From: Aedes albopictus
Lineage: Eukaryota; Arthropoda; Insecta; Diptera; Culicidae
Direction of reading: 5' to 3'
Length of the DNA stretch: 64,000 nucleotides
NCBI RefSeq assembly: GCF_035046485.1
Contig: NC_085136.1
Location: 300,048,778-300,112,777 of the forward strand
Shown here: one piece after another, positions 32,956-44,753 of the stretch
How the letters are laid out: the number at the start of each line of letters is the position of its first letter
Position numbering within the stretch: position 1 is the first letter of the stretch
The notes under the pieces: model-generated
Databases searched by the model: none
Seen by the model: the letters and a program-made list of their open reading frames with translations, nothing else
Told to the model about the DNA's origin: nothing
Made by a program: the position numbers and the translations under genes

Positions 32956-33959
32956 CACTGAAAAAATATTTTGTTGCATTGTACAAAATCGCTCGTCCGG
33001 TTTACGAATGCCATTCGTTGTTTTCTGCAACGAAAAGATTCGTAGTGTGCCTGAGTTTGTTTCGTAAAAAAAATCACTCCGACACAATAACACAGATTTT
33101 TCCTGTCTCTTTTTTTGTCGGACCGACATAAATCATGTTGAAAAAAAAATAGCATGCGTGTATCAGCTTGGCTTTCACAGGGTCCGAACACGCATCTTCT
33201 GATTGATACCTACCAGTGCTAGACATCCATCTGTAGGCGCTTGATGAAACCGTTCGGAAACAACCAGAACGCTTTCTACTCTGATTCAATTTATAAATAA
33301 CTTTTACTTCCAACTGAGAGCATGCTTCCTTTCCTCTTCTCGCACACGCACCGTCATATGTACATAAAAAAAGGTTGCTCTGTTGTCTCTGCGCTCCACT
33401 CAAACATCAGTGACGACTGCAAAGCTTTGTTGCATTCTACGATGCGAAATTTTCTTTTTACGCATGGTTAGTAAAAAACGTTTGACATTTGTTTATTTTG
33501 TTTCATTCTACAAAGCGGGAGCTTAAGGACAAACGTCTTCAAAACCCACATCAACAGTGCATCAGAACTTCAGACGCACAAATCTCAAGAAGCAAGCTTT
33601 AAACAACAGTGCGTTTTATTATTCTGTTCTTGCTCACTTGGTATAAGCTTAAAATAAGAAGATCAGGTGCGCTGGTTTTGCTTACGAAGAGATTTGTGCC
33701 CTTGAAATCGTGAGTAGGTGACAAAGTCGGCCATTGTGGTAGCCATTTTGGGATTCTAACAAGTCTGTCCTTAAATCTACGAATAAGCAAGCTTAGCGTC
33801 TGTGGGATTCGTGATTTCGTACATGATACAACACCATTTGTACTGTTTCAGCGTGGTGGTACGAATGGACCGTACATTTCACGCAAATTGCTTTCAATTT
33901 ACGAAAACTGTTTTTACGAAGCATATTCGTTGAGCTTTTACGAAAGTATTTTATCAGTG
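32956..33959. mobile_element. 1.0-kb TA-flanked element with CACTGAWAAAATA termini
   Basis: The left end CACTGAAAAAATATTTTG and the complement of the right end CACTGATAAAATACTTTC match at 16 of 18 positions. TA at 32954-32955 is shared with the neighbouring element, and a second TA is at 33960-33961. Near both ends the words TTTACGAA and TTCGTA recur. I see no transposase; the 109- and 110-codon minus-strand frames at 33074-33403 and 32859-33191 have no recognisable domain. Confidence 0.8.
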
Positions 33960-33961
33960 TA

Positions 33962-35254
33962 GACTTCGAGCGTAATATTGTCGGCAAATCTGTCAATCTT
34001 CACTCTCCCTGGGTACTCTAACCTCAACACCTCGTCGTACATGACATTCCATAACACCGGACCCAGGATGGAACCTTGCGGGACTCGTACTCGATTCTGG
34101 AAGTAACTTCCGAGAACCTTGTACAGGTACCTGGGTATCCCAGACGCAGGAGTGCATCGATTCTATAGCTGGCCAACTGGCGCTATTAAATGCGTTCCTT
34201 ACATCCAGAGTCACTACTGCACAGTAGCGAATTCCCTTTCTCTTACGCTCGAGTGCCGGCGGTTTCTGTACCCGACAGAATAGCGTCTATGGTCGACCAC
34301 CTCTTCCGGAAGCCGTACTGGCTACTCGAGAGATCATTTATACCCTCGGTGTGCCTCAACATTCTATTGAGGATGATTTTTCCGAGTATTTTTCCCGTGG
34401 TGTCGATTAATCATATTGACCTATATGCCGACTGGTCCCCGCCTTTGGCAATAGAACCAGGTTCTGTCTCTTCCATACTTCTGAGAAAACTCCCTCGTCC
34501 AAGCATTTCTGCATAGCAGACCTGAACATCTCGGGAGCTTCTGCAATAGCTACTTTTAAGGCCAGGTTCGGAACTCCGTCTGGACCTGGGGCCTTACCTA
34601 AGCTAAGAGGCTTTACAGTCCCCGCAAGTTCCACATCGGCGACCCTCTCGTCTCGACCCCCACCCCAATCCCCGGCTGACCTACGAGAGGAGGCCAAGGA
34701 CTAGGATCATGACGTGGAAAAAGCCCCTCGATGATCCCCTTCAACATCTCTGGAGATTGCTCTTTGGAAGCCATTACACCTCTCGTCTTGGTCACCACGA
34801 TCTTGTAGGCATCACCAACGGATTCGCATTGGCATTCTGACAGAGGCCCTCGAAGCAGGCCTTTTTGCCCTTATCTTAGTCTTCAGCACGGCTTTTGCAG
34901 CGGCGAACACCACCCGCCGTTCGTTTGCTCTTTCTCAGATCGGGCTCGCTGCATCCGCCGCCTATCCCGTGGGAAGGCACGGCACAGGTCCGCAATCGCG
35001 TCGGTCCAACAGTAAGCCGGTTGCCTCCCATTTCTAGGGTGGACTCGCCTGGGCATGGTCGCTTCGCACGCACGCGAGAGCACCAGCTCGTCGCCGTCTA
35101 AACTTTGTAGGTTTCGCTCAGGGCGGAGTGCTTCCCTAAATACCCCTTCGTCGAAGTACAGATGATGTCTTCCACCTGCGAAGCTAGCAACAGAGTTGAT
35201 GAGACTAACGGCTTGACGAGGAGTGCAGAGTGATTTTGAACGAGAAGAATTCAA
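33962..35254 (-). pseudogene. R1/I-like LINE ORF2: linker and reverse transcriptase (broken)
   Basis: On the minus strand, from 35254 down, come a basic linker (near 34900-35050: YCWTDAIADLCRAFPRDRRR), then KTRGVMASKEQSPEMLKGII near 34780. RT segment KPLSLGKAPGPDGVPNLALK follows near 34600 and motif A TLDVRNAFNSASW near 34210. Motif B VPQGSILGP is near 34070. Motif C reads FADN at 33977-33988 in place of FADD, so the second catalytic aspartate is lost. There are several frameshifts, notably between 34613 and 34697 and between motifs A and B. Motif C is followed at once by the TA where foreign DNA begins. The endonuclease expected upstream is not found. Confidence 0.85.
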
Positions 35255-35640
35255 CGCGAGCGGCTGCAGTGTTTCTTTACCAGGCTCACTTGTTTACTAA
35301 AAAACTCTACCGAGCCAAAAATCTAAATAACAATTTGTTGTACTAAAACTATTCAAAAATATTCAGTAGCGAGTCCGACGGGGAACTTTCATCCTGGGCC
35401 CGGAACCGGAACTGGAGCCTGTGAATATTACGCAACTCACTATAACAATCCGTTTCCGACATTCTTAGCAAACTGCAGTAGAATCACTTGGCACGATACG
35501 GGACCTCGCAATACAGGCGACTGGCTTCGCCAAAGCTCCACTCCTCAATGAGGCAGCAACACGCTCACTGTCTCGTCATGATGCTTGCTGTCACCGATGC
35601 TTACTAGGGGAAGGACACGCAAGGGGAATATCACTAATCA
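35255..35640 (-). other. Inter-ORF region of the R1/I-like LINE, endonuclease missing
   Basis: Between the end of ORF1 (35641) and the first recognisable ORF2 linker (35254) there are only ~385 bp. An apurinic-type endonuclease domain needs roughly 700 bp. I see no endonuclease motif in any minus-strand frame. A deletion or rearrangement is the simplest explanation. Confidence 0.5.
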
Positions 35641-36580
35641 TTATTCACGCCCCACAGAGCCAGAACCAGTTCCTGCGGCCGCGAAATGTGCTCGCCGTTG
35701 GCTGGCTTGTGGGTTCAGCATCGCTGCCATGATAGCTTTGGCAACCTCTTCCAGTGCTTCTAAGCCTTCCTTACGCCGCCTCTGTTTCTCGGAAACGACC
35801 TCTGTATTACACACGGTTTGCTGCATATGTTCCTCTTCCTGCGGCGACTGGTTAACAAAAGCTTCCTCATCTTCTTCCAGAACTTCAATGATGTCGTTCT
35901 CCGAGACTTCCGCAATTTTTTGATCATCCGAAGTAGTTCCTTTCCCAGAAACGATGTCAGCCTATGAACTGGATCCCGAGTTTCCTTTTTTCTTCTCGTT
36001 CCTGTTTGGCGCTGAGGACAAGAGTCCTTCCGATGACCTAATTCTTGACACAGAAAGCAGGTATCTTTCAGAACCTCGTATAAAATCCTGGCCTTCATAT
36101 TACTAACAACTACCGCTGACGAAATAGTCGCTTTTACACCCATGTATGTATACTCCTCGCACTCCAGTGTACATACGATCCAGGCCTAAGTCTGGTGGGA
36201 ACTTTTCCCGTACCACATGTTGTAATTCTCCAAACTCTCCAAGAACCGATGATAAATCAGCATCTGGTATCTCTGGTGGCAGGTTGAACACGCGTACGTA
36301 ATGCATGTTTGCACCCGCAATTGACATCCTCACGATAACTTTCTTTCCGTTCGCATAAGTAAAATGCCTTGGTTCCAGATTTTTACGTAGCGATTCCTCC
36401 ATAGCTTCCAACGTCGCATTTCAAGTACAGCGAGCGATCTTGGGCTGCCTTGTAGGTAGCTTCTATCGAAGCTAAATCCGTGTCCAGCTGTTGCAAAAAC
36501 TTAGCCACTGCTATCAATGACGGTGGTGGACAACCCATCGGAAAACGGAACTGTACGGTGTTTATCCTCATTTCACTCAT
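35641..36580 (-). pseudogene. R1/I-like LINE ORF1 (gag-like, CCHC zinc knuckle), broken
   Basis: ORF1 of a non-LTR retrotransposon, thought to bind element RNA. The translation starts MSEMRINTVQFRFPMGCPPP at 36580 and changes frame near 36410. It continues as EESLRKNLEPRHFTYANGKK and YVRVFNLPPEIPDADLSSVL, an RRM-like fold segment, then shifts again near 36140. The third piece contains a zinc knuckle, CFLCQELGHRKDSC (C-x2-C-x4-H-x4-C), at 36018-36059. A basic tail and a stop at 35641 follow. At least two frameshifts make it non-functional. It is upstream of and collinear with the ORF2 pseudogene on the same strand. Confidence 0.8.
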
Positions 36581-36879
36581 GTCTATTTGGTGCTATTCCA
36601 ACAGCACATATAGCAGCAGCGGCAAATGAGACAAAAGTTAACGACCGAGGAACAAAACGCGCGCACAGCGGAAGCGGGCAACAATGCGAAACCGAAGAGA
36701 AGAGACACAATTGGTTCCATCCGTGCTAGACGACGGCTGCGATAGAACTGCGGCTGTAGTGTTACCGCTCATAATGTGGAACGATGCATTTGAAGCGGAA
36801 ACAGCAGATCCGTCTTTTTCGGGAGAAAAGAACGCTGCCTAGAAAAAGCGGAATGTGAGTAAATGGAATGGCTGAGCCG
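36581..36879. other. Probable 5' leader of the LINE and junction
   Basis: The first ~200 bases upstream of the ORF1 start are GC-richer and non-coding, plausibly the LINE 5' untranslated region. Beyond ~36790 the sequence passes into the plus-strand RTE-like remnant, so two retrotransposons lie back to back. Confidence 0.4.
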
Positions 36880-37535
36880 TTCTCAAGGAACACGGAAGTT
36901 CTACCAGGAGCTCAAAGCATCCCGCAACGGCTTCTTGCCGTGAGCCGAAAGATGTAGAGATAAGGACCGAAGCCTGTGATGGACGGACCTAAAGTGATCG
37001 AAATGTGAAAGCAGCACTTCGACGACCACCTGAATGGCGTGGAGGACTTTGGCACGGAAGACCACGACAACGGATGGAACGAATAGGCCAATGAAGTAGA
37101 GGACAAAAATGAGTCAATTCCTACTCCGAGGGAAGTTAAGGGTGTCATTCACCAACTCGAAACCACCAAAGTAACTGGTATCGCAGCTAAACTCATCAAG
37201 ATGGGTCAAGAAAAGTTGGCAACCTGTCTGCAACGGTTGATAGCCAGGATCTAAGAAACCGAACAGCTTCCGAAGAAGTGAAAGGAATGGGTAATCTGCC
37301 ATATTCACAAGAAAGGCGATCAATTGGAATGTGAAAACTTACGGGCGATCACCATTTTGAATGTCGCTTACAAAGTGCTGTCGCTGATCACCTTCCGTCG
37401 TCTTTCACCTAAAACGTATGAGTTCGGAAGAAGTTATCAATCCGGCTTTATCGACGGCCGGACGACAACGGACCAGATCTTCAACGAACGGTGAATCCTT
37501 CAGAAATGCCGTGAATACTAGGTCCCAACATATCA
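36880..37535 (+). pseudogene. RTE-like reverse transcriptase remnant, second subfamily
   Basis: Stop-riddled, but the order of similarity to RTE-type reverse transcriptase is clear: GTRKFYQELKASRNGFLP near 36890, REVKGVIHQLETTKVTG near 37133 and HKKGDQLECENLRAITILNV near 37310. FRRLSP, YQSGFIDGRTTTDQIFNE and LQKCREY follow near 37400-37520. It ends before motif A. At least eight in-frame stops or frame changes are visible, so it is old. It shares CGCAACGGCTTC-TGCCGT with the remnant at 25400. Confidence 0.8.
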
Positions 37536-37635
37536 CATATCACCTGTTTAAACTTATCAAAGTAGGGGCAACATCAAACCAAGTATTCTGGCATACTTTT
37601 ATTGATAAAGTGTTATCATAACCAGAGTTGATGTA
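37536..37635. other. Junction with half of a palindromic target
   Basis: It ends in CAGAGTTGATG followed by TA (37634-37635). The mirror image TA-CATCAACTCTG lies at 40745-40757, after two inserted elements. Confidence 0.6.
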
Positions 37636-38085
37636 CACGTGCTGTAGTCCCATGTACGGGAAACACATTATAAGCGAGCTCCCTTAAGCTCTGTAAATTT
37701 TGAGACTAAAAGTTGTACGCCTCTTTTTTCTCAAGATGTGCCTCATGAGATTCATCTCATGCGCTGCGTGAGCTGTCGGTATCTAAGGTGAAAAATAACT
37801 TCTTGGTAACGAAGAACCTCAACAACTTTTTTCCGTACACAACTCAAGTGTCTGGTTGGTCTATGCGATACGACTAGGGACTCTCAATGCAAAGGTTAAG
37901 GCTTCAACTCTTGTTCGTTCAGGAAGTTTTTGCCGTGAAATTTTCCAATTTATTCAGCGCATGAGACGAATCTCATGAGGCACATCTTGAGAAAAAAGAG
38001 GCGCACAACTTTCAGTCTTAAAATGTACAGTGCTTATGGGAGCTCGCTTGTAATGTGGCTCCCGTACATGGGACTACAGCACATG
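37636..38085. mobile_element. 450-bp TA-flanked inverted-repeat element
   Basis: The left terminus CACGTGCTGTAGTCCCATGT mirrors CATGTGCTGTAGTCCCATGT (complement of right). The ~140-bp arms share GCGAGCTCCC, CTCTTTTTTCTCAAGATGTG and CCTCATGAGATTC. TA lies at 37634-37635 and 38086-38087. It is non-coding. The right TA is also the left TA of the next element. Confidence 0.9.
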
Positions 38086-38087
38086 TA

Positions 38088-40744
38088 GGGGGATTAGGGG
38101 CATAATGGACACCCTAAGCAAATGACTATGTTAGGCCTGTATAACAGACAAAAACTTAACATATTATCATTTGGCTTACAACTTTAACTTGTTTCCTACG
38201 TGTTGGCGTTGGCATCGGGGCGCAATCTTCCAATTGGCAGCACGATCGGGGTGTGGTGTTCTTCTTGCGGTGGAACTAGACCAAATACTTACTGAATCCA
38301 GCAGCACTCTTGTCCACAGCTATCGCGATGATGAATCGACGATGATCAGGATGACGAAACCCACAATCGTTTCACGGTACCGTTGCGAAGGGATACGGTA
38401 TTACATTCCGTGCGTGCCAACCAACAGACTAGACGGAACGCGTTACTTTCGAACACCGATACTACTCACTCAGGGTAGGAGGTTCAAGAAGGAGAATAGT
38501 TAAAATCGAACGTCCAAATCGTGTGTGACAGGATTTGGGCCTTTCTAGACTCATGCCAACGTTACTCGCATTCGGAACCTTGGCTTACCAGAGTGAGAAA
38601 AAGTTTGACCGATCCGATGATTTTGACTTCCACGATTCTAAGTATCAACACTTTTGAAGGATTGAATTATCCAATCAAGTGATCAGAATAACTTAAGCTT
38701 CGCAAGTGCAAGTTCAGGATCAAAGGAATTTGAGTAGCAAAATACTTATCCGGGAGGTATCCAGTGTGGAGTCCAAAAACAAAACTGACTGTCGTCTTTA
38801 TTGATCTTCCTCTTTTATAGCCGCAGGGCCTACCAAAAATTACACATGATCTTTCCTGAAAGGATGATGAAATAGCGGCTCTCGTTACGATCTACACATT
38901 TACACTTTCAGTACGTGTTTTAACATGAATATATGAGCGGCCAGATTTCTAGAATGATCTTTCGCGGGTACATGGTTTTTCGTGTTTTCACAGGAGAAAT
39001 ATTTTCTTCTCCGAAGAGAGAATTTTCCTGAATTTGAGCAATCTCTCTAGCTACATGATTTGATTGTATTTGTACAGAATTAGATCTACCATTCATATTT
39101 TGCACGATCCCGATGCTCAGCTGGCCTAATTTTAAAGATCAAGTTCAATGATGGATTTTAATTACATTTAGAATGATATCGATCTGCTAGGCTATTGGTA
39201 TGGTTTCCATCGGGTGTCGCTTCAGATTGTTTATTTTATCATGCTGCTCAAAGTCAGTCGAGTCCCTCAGCCGCATAGCTTTTGCTTCGTTATGCTGATA
39301 AACATTGCCGCTCTGCTCTACATTTATAATCGCGGGCCCTATTAGGGGAACTGGGGGTAAGACGCCCACGTTAAGGAAGAGTCAAATTTTAACCACGAAA
39401 CACTTCATAATACACACTTTTTTGGCACTAGCATGAAGCATCAGCATGTTTCCTTTCAAATAGAAGAAACCATAAACCAGTTTTATGTTTTACTACTGAA
39501 AAATTCAAATTTGAAAAAAAAAGTTTGATTTTCAGATTTTTAGTTTCAAGGCGGGGTAAAACGCGCCACTAGCCACAGCTAACGCCAGAATGCCAATTGT
39601 GTACATATACTTGCGCGCCTGGTTTATTGTCAACTGTTATTGTTCGTGAATGATATACAGTCATTGCATAATTATGGATCACCTTTAATTATGGGTCAAT
39701 CCATTTAAACGTCATAGTGAGCTGTTTTATCAATAATTACTACAAAATGACACCTGAATGTGTGATTAGTGAACTTATTCATAGTAAAAATGAAATGTAA
39801 ATGTAATGTAAATAACTAGGGGTGGGCATTTTACCCCACACATGCCTCAGAAGTTTGGACCCTTGTAAAAAAGTTATAAGGGCCAAATTCGATACTTTTT
39901 CCGCTTGGTACACAAACAATGGGAGTGTGCAAAACAGTTTATGGGGATAGCGAGAAAAAAATCTTTTAAATGATGTAAAAAAGTGCAACAATTTGACAGG
40001 CTAAAATTGCATCAAAAGTAACCAATATCTTTTTTTGAAGTTTTTGTACAATTTTTTTAGTAAAAATATGTAAACTCAAATGTAAAGAAGCATTTTTATT
40101 CTTATTTTAACGATTGCAGTTGAAAAAAGTACTGAAAATAACGTGGTTTGCCTAAAACAAGGGTGGCGCAACTTGCCCCCTATGGGCGTTATGGCCGCAG
40201 TTCCCCTATATTGTGGTAGGTTATGATTGTTCGAATTTGATTGGGGTTTTATGATGCGGCTCGCTTGGTTAGTTGTAGGAAATGGTTGGAAAGGAATTCG
40301 TTCCGAATTGTGTGGATTCAAATGTACTCCACGCTTCGCGTTCGTAACACTACGTATTTCAATCATTTACAGCAGGTAGAATGTCATTATTGTGAAGAAA
40401 TAATGAATTGTTAACCGTGTGTTTTTTGGGGCTGGCAGGAAAGGTACGGGACGAAATGGACACCCATCGGGGCATAATGGACACTCCTGCATATTTTATG
40501 CTGTATCATTGATAATATCGACCAGTTAAGTAATTTTCCTAGAAATCCACCATATGAAAAACATACCTCAACTTCTATGATATTTTGGTTATTTTAAAGG
40601 AATATAAATGGTACTTTTGAAAAATAGAACAATGACTTGTTCCTTTACACTTATGCATTAAAAGTTTTACATAAAAGTCAACGGTTTCGGCAAAAACAGG
40701 GGTGTCCATTTCGCCCCGGGTGTCCATTATGCCCCTAATCCCCC
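38088..40744. mobile_element. 2.66-kb TA-flanked element with GGGGGATTAGGGGCATAATG termini
   Basis: The left terminus GGGGGATTAGGGGCATAATG is mirrored at the right (CATTATGCCCCTAATCCCCC). TA lies at 38086-38087 and 40745-40746. GGGGCATAATGGACAC also occurs inside near 40472 and a CCATTTCGCCCC form near 40706, so the terminal word is repeated. A second element is nested at 39345-40206. A 110-codon frame at 38171-38503 has no domain I recognise. 38500-39150 resembles untranslated or LTR-like DNA but has no firm signal. Confidence 0.85.
39345..40206. mobile_element. 862-bp TA-flanked element nested in the 38088 element
   Basis: The left end GGGGAACTGGGGGTAAGACG and the complement of the right end GGGGAACTGCGGCCATAACG match over most positions, with TA at 39343-39344 and 40207-40208. 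A related word, GGCGGGGTAAAACGCGCCAC, is inside at ~39549. GGGGTGGGCATTTTACCCCA is at ~39820. It is AT-rich and non-coding. Confidence 0.8.
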
Positions 40745-40792
40745 TACATCAACTCTGCTTTAAATCCGATGCTACGCAGTAAACTAGTTATA

Positions 40793-41025
40793 GCGCATTT
40801 AGTTCACCACTGGACTATCGCACTAGTTTTCACGAGTGCGAAAACGCTAATAAAAGTGCGCGATTGCATCAAATCAACTCGGTGTCTTCAGAGCACTTGT
40901 TCACCATAGATTGAAGAAATAGTGCGCCGAAGACATCAACCTGATTTGATGCAATCGCGCACTTTTATTTACGTTTTCGCACTTATGAAGTCGCAGTTCG
41001 CAGTCCAGCGGTGAACTAAATGCGG
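40793..41025. mobile_element. 233-bp palindromic MITE, TA-flanked
   Basis: The arms of ~105 bp (40793-40900 and 40918-41025) share CATTTAGTTCACC-CTGGACT, ACTCGGTGTCTTC-like and GCGCGATTGCATCAAATCA words in mirrored order. TA is at 40791-40792 and 41026-41027. Non-coding. Confidence 0.85.
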
Positions 41026-41027
41026 TA

Positions 41028-43051
41028 TATTAGTTGAATATTAATAAACAAATAAACTGTAGATTTATGAAGCTCCAGATCACTTTTGAGTTTCGAATTG
41101 ACTTCAAAATCATCACGTGTGTTTTATCTTCCGTAACATCGGGACAGAAAATAATTGATCGAACAAAACGATTCACAGTAGGATTCTGACTTCTTTTCAG
41201 GATTCTACCTGACAGGGAGCACTCCCAGGGAAAGATGAAAAAGGACCTGCCGACACCAACGGCTACGCCACCTACCGACACCAGCTCGATCAGGATCCGA
41301 TCTTTGACGGCGGCGTCCTGCACCTAAACGGATGGAGGTGGGCCACCGGCACATCGTTAGGACCTAGATTTTGTGTGAATCCTGACACTTTTGCAACAGA
41401 CTGGTCGACAATTTGGTATCCTGCCGCCGCCGCTGCCGCGCCGGATAGGATCCCTGTGGATCAGTTCGGTTCAAATGGGCCAAGAAAGCCATACGGTCGG
41501 TCGGACTACGAACGAACTGCTGTTGCAGCTATCCATCCAAGGTGGTTCTCGTCATAATAATTATGCCCTTTTATGTTTCACACATTGCCGGTCGGTCGTC
41601 GCCCGTCGAAAAGGTGAGCAGGAACAAAGGATGGCAGAAGCGCAAAGGAAGCTTCGGAGGTGGATGAGGAACAAAGGATGAGCGATAAGGTTCATTCTAG
41701 TTTGTGGTTTCTTGACTTTATTTTAGATTCGGAGATTCGTGATTTCGGTTCGTGTGAAGCGCTATTTATTTTTAAGTGGATTTCCTTTTTGAGCAGGTAT
41801 AATCAATATTTATTCTTCAATCAATTAGACGATGGAATATAGGCAACGTGGTGCACTGAATCGATTTTGAATGCACTTTGTGTCTCCATTTTGAAACATC
41901 GATCGGACAACTCCCATATCAAATTCATTGTCGATATAGCCTGTGCATTGCTGCGTTACAAAAGTGCTGTTTAATTGTACACAACCACAATTATTGGTCC
42001 CCTGGCCATTCTGCGCAACAGAAAAAAGGGGCCCTACAGGAAAACTAAACGGTTATATGCCCCTGGGGAAGGGATAATTGTTGCTTTTTTGTCCCCTTTC
42101 GGAAGGATGGAGGGACTAATGGCAAAGCTATAGCTATGGCGTTCTCTTCATGCGTGTCTAAAATACAAATGGACGAAGGCTTTATATTTGAATTTTATTA
42201 TTGTCACTGTGTTTAAAATGTTTGATGCAGTTTTAGAAAACCATTGCAAAGTTACAAACAAACAGACGTATCATTGGCAAAATTGCCATCCATTAGCGAC
42301 CAGTGATCTTTTAGAGATCAGTAACTTTTACCGTGTAGAAATGCGGCCTTTTTGAAGGCTAATGTGTTCAGCAAAGTCGTTGTGGTGGTCAGCGGCTCCC
42401 GATAGAACGTTATTTAGTACTTAATTGTCAGTAGGTTCATAATCCTGCTGTTGGCGCGAGTTTCTTCCGGATTAATGAACCACATACTGAGAGCAGCGTA
42501 TTTCACGGCAGCTTCAATGCTATATTAAAAAGAATTCATTTTTAGCATTTTACACTACATTTTTCCTATAAATAACTTACATGATAGTTTCTTAATCTCT
42601 AACGAACTGTCTCCTTTTCGACGCACAACTTAACACTAAATCTTATTACAATTCCAGTACACTTAATTCCTATTAGATAATATAGTTGCCAGTTTCACCT
42701 AAATACATGCGATACCGTCGCAACACCTGCGTTGCAGGAGAAATAAGTCCACAAATTTAATTGCAATTGTTAATAGATGTTCCTACGCGACTGCAAGAAA
42801 CCGTTTTGATGTCATCTGTGGCGTATTATTCCTGGGGTAATTTGCGAGCATATCTTCTAATATCAAATCTATTTAACGTCTAGGCGTACATCTATTTATG
42901 ATAGCGATTAAATTTACGGGTGGATTTACGGCGAAACACGCAGTTATTATCACGCTCCTGTTGTGAATAAAAAGCGTGGTTTTGCAATGCGTAGTGTAAA
43001 AAAACGACAATTACACTGTCTTCGACCTTACGGCCTCTACAGACTGAACAG
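41028..43051. other. Unassigned 2-kb stretch
   Basis: No element ends were identified except AACAAACAGACGTA at 42256, which resembles the terminus of the 27309 element and may be a truncated relative. Overlapping frames at 41030-41323 (minus), 41375-41557 and 41391-41681 carry no recognisable domain. 41200-41560 is GC-richer and may be unique host DNA. Confidence 0.3.
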
Positions 43052-43053
43052 TA

Positions 43054-43496
43054 CAGGTCGGACTCGATTATCCGGGGGTTCAATTAACCGGGGGCTCGAT
43101 TATCCGTGGCTCGATTATCCGGCAAAAATGGCACGATTATCCGGGGAAAAGTTTGTTTATGCTTTGTTTACAAGATTTAAGATTATAATATGTCAAAAAA
43201 TGTGATAAACATCAAATACAACACCTGAAAATTGGATTTAACCTATTTGAAAATTGTTTTTATTTTTTCATATTTTTCAGCTAAAATTTCATTTTCGAAA
43301 AACATGGTTATAATAATACCTGACGTTAAGTTTAGGCACTACAACGTCATGTATGTTAGCTTCTATGTTTAACGAACAATTTTTGATTGAAGAACATCAA
43401 AAATAAAAGAAAAGAAGCATGGCTCGATTATCCGGGTGATTCGATTATCCGGGGTGAAATAATTTTGGAGTCACCCGGATAATCGAGTCCGACCTG
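43054..43496. mobile_element. 443-bp pogo-like MITE with CAGGTCGGACTCGATTATCC termini
   Basis: Both ends are CAGGTCGGACTCGATTATCC (inverted), with TA at 43052-43053 and 43497-43498. The word CGATTATCCG occurs about seven times within ~100 bp of the two ends. CAG...CTG termini with TA duplication fit pogo/Tigger-type elements (family knowledge). Non-coding interior. Confidence 0.85.
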
Positions 43497-43642
43497 TACA
43501 AACATTCGACAACGGACAACACATACACTCCCGTTCAAAAGTTTGGGGTCACCCCCTCAAAAACATTTCATTTTTTTAGGCCCATATCTCCGCCAATTTG
43601 CGTCCGATTTCAAAACCCTAGGTTTCATTCAAAAGATAATAA

Positions 43643-44753
43643 CCCAGTAAACATTTTGGTCTGTATAATTTGTGTTATACACTACTATATAAGAACCAAT
43701 TCAATCGCATTAACTGCACAAAACTGCTATATACGTACCAAAGTGGAGGCCATATACATACTTCTGATGATATTTCGCGATTTCATATGATCATCTTTAC
43801 GATGTCTCGAATAATCGATCGGAAGAATAAAATACGACTTCGGGTGATATGTAATACGATGTCCGAAATTAGCTATAAAAAAAGCTGACACCAAGCCTAG
43901 AACACGGCACCTCGAGATTGTGAGTCTAAGCCCATACCATTGCACTAACTGATCTGCCTTGAGAAGAGCACAAACTTTGCCCAATATAAGCTAAAGCTTT
44001 CTAAACCACCCATGAAACTTGCCTTTGCCTTCCTACATGAGTGCAGAATATGAAGAATGGGCTGCAATTTTTTCTAAGTCATTGCGATTTCATTTATCAC
44101 AATGCTGTACTGATATATAGTATACTTAATGATGAGTTGTCAATTTATATAGAACTCGTAGCGAGTTGGATTTGCACTTATTACGACATGTTTTGTTTAC
44201 AACATCAGTCCCGCATCGAGTGAACGTTTCGACGACGACGTCGTCGTCGACGTCGTTGTCGTCGTCGTCGTCGTCGCGAGAAAAGTTTACTGCTCATGTA
44301 GGAATAATTGTGAGACAAATATCTTCCTTCGGTAACTATGAACACTCGCAAAGATTGCCCGAATATCATTATTGGCAAACAGAACGTTTCCAGTCCCAAA
44401 ACATAATCAGCGGCGGTGATGAGCAAGGCAAGTGGGTTGCTTTTTTCATTTTGCATTGTCGCGGTGCCGAAAATCAGTAAGTCATTACGATTCCCAACCA
44501 AACTTTACTAACATTATATATGACTTTTTAGCGTATGCAAACAGTGACGACTTCAATTAGCGCGATTTATGACTTGCTTTATACACAACAAACTTACTCC
44601 AAAACAACTCGCAGCAACGATTTATATACAATTGAACCTGACATTTTTTATCACAACATTCAACGGTATTTACGATTTTGATTTCTGACAGAGTGATATA
44701 CAATTTTGAATGCACTTCCCATTACGATTTGTGGTTTACTGGGAAAGTCAAAG
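43643..44753. mobile_element. 1.1-kb element with CCCAGTAAAC termini nested in the left arm
   Basis: The ends are CCCAGTAAAC and GTTTACTGGG. The right arm of the host palindrome shows the uninterrupted site (complement of 45725-45741), giving a probable 3-bp TAA target with one change. Internal features are a tRNA-like minus-strand segment near 43905-43985 and a CGA/GTC triplet run at 44230-44276. Frames at 43670-43888, 44166-44480 and 44205-44501 have no domain; the last two translate the triplet run. The termini resemble CCCAACTAACATTT at 57688. Confidence 0.8.
44230..44276. repeat. CGA/GTC triplet microsatellite
   Basis: It consists of GACGACGACG followed by the reverse-complement phase TCGTCGTCG, interrupted by CGTCGTTGTC. 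It is partly self-complementary. The resulting S-rich or R-rich open frames on the two strands are artefacts. Confidence 0.9.

Noticed and set aside
38171..38503. 110-codon frame inside a DNA element as a possible transposase or gag fragment
   Set aside because: No catalytic motif or zinc finger; position in a non-autonomous element without conservation evidence.
44166..44501. Serine- and arginine-rich open frames on both strands
   Set aside because: Both are translations of the CGA/GTC triplet run and flanking element DNA.
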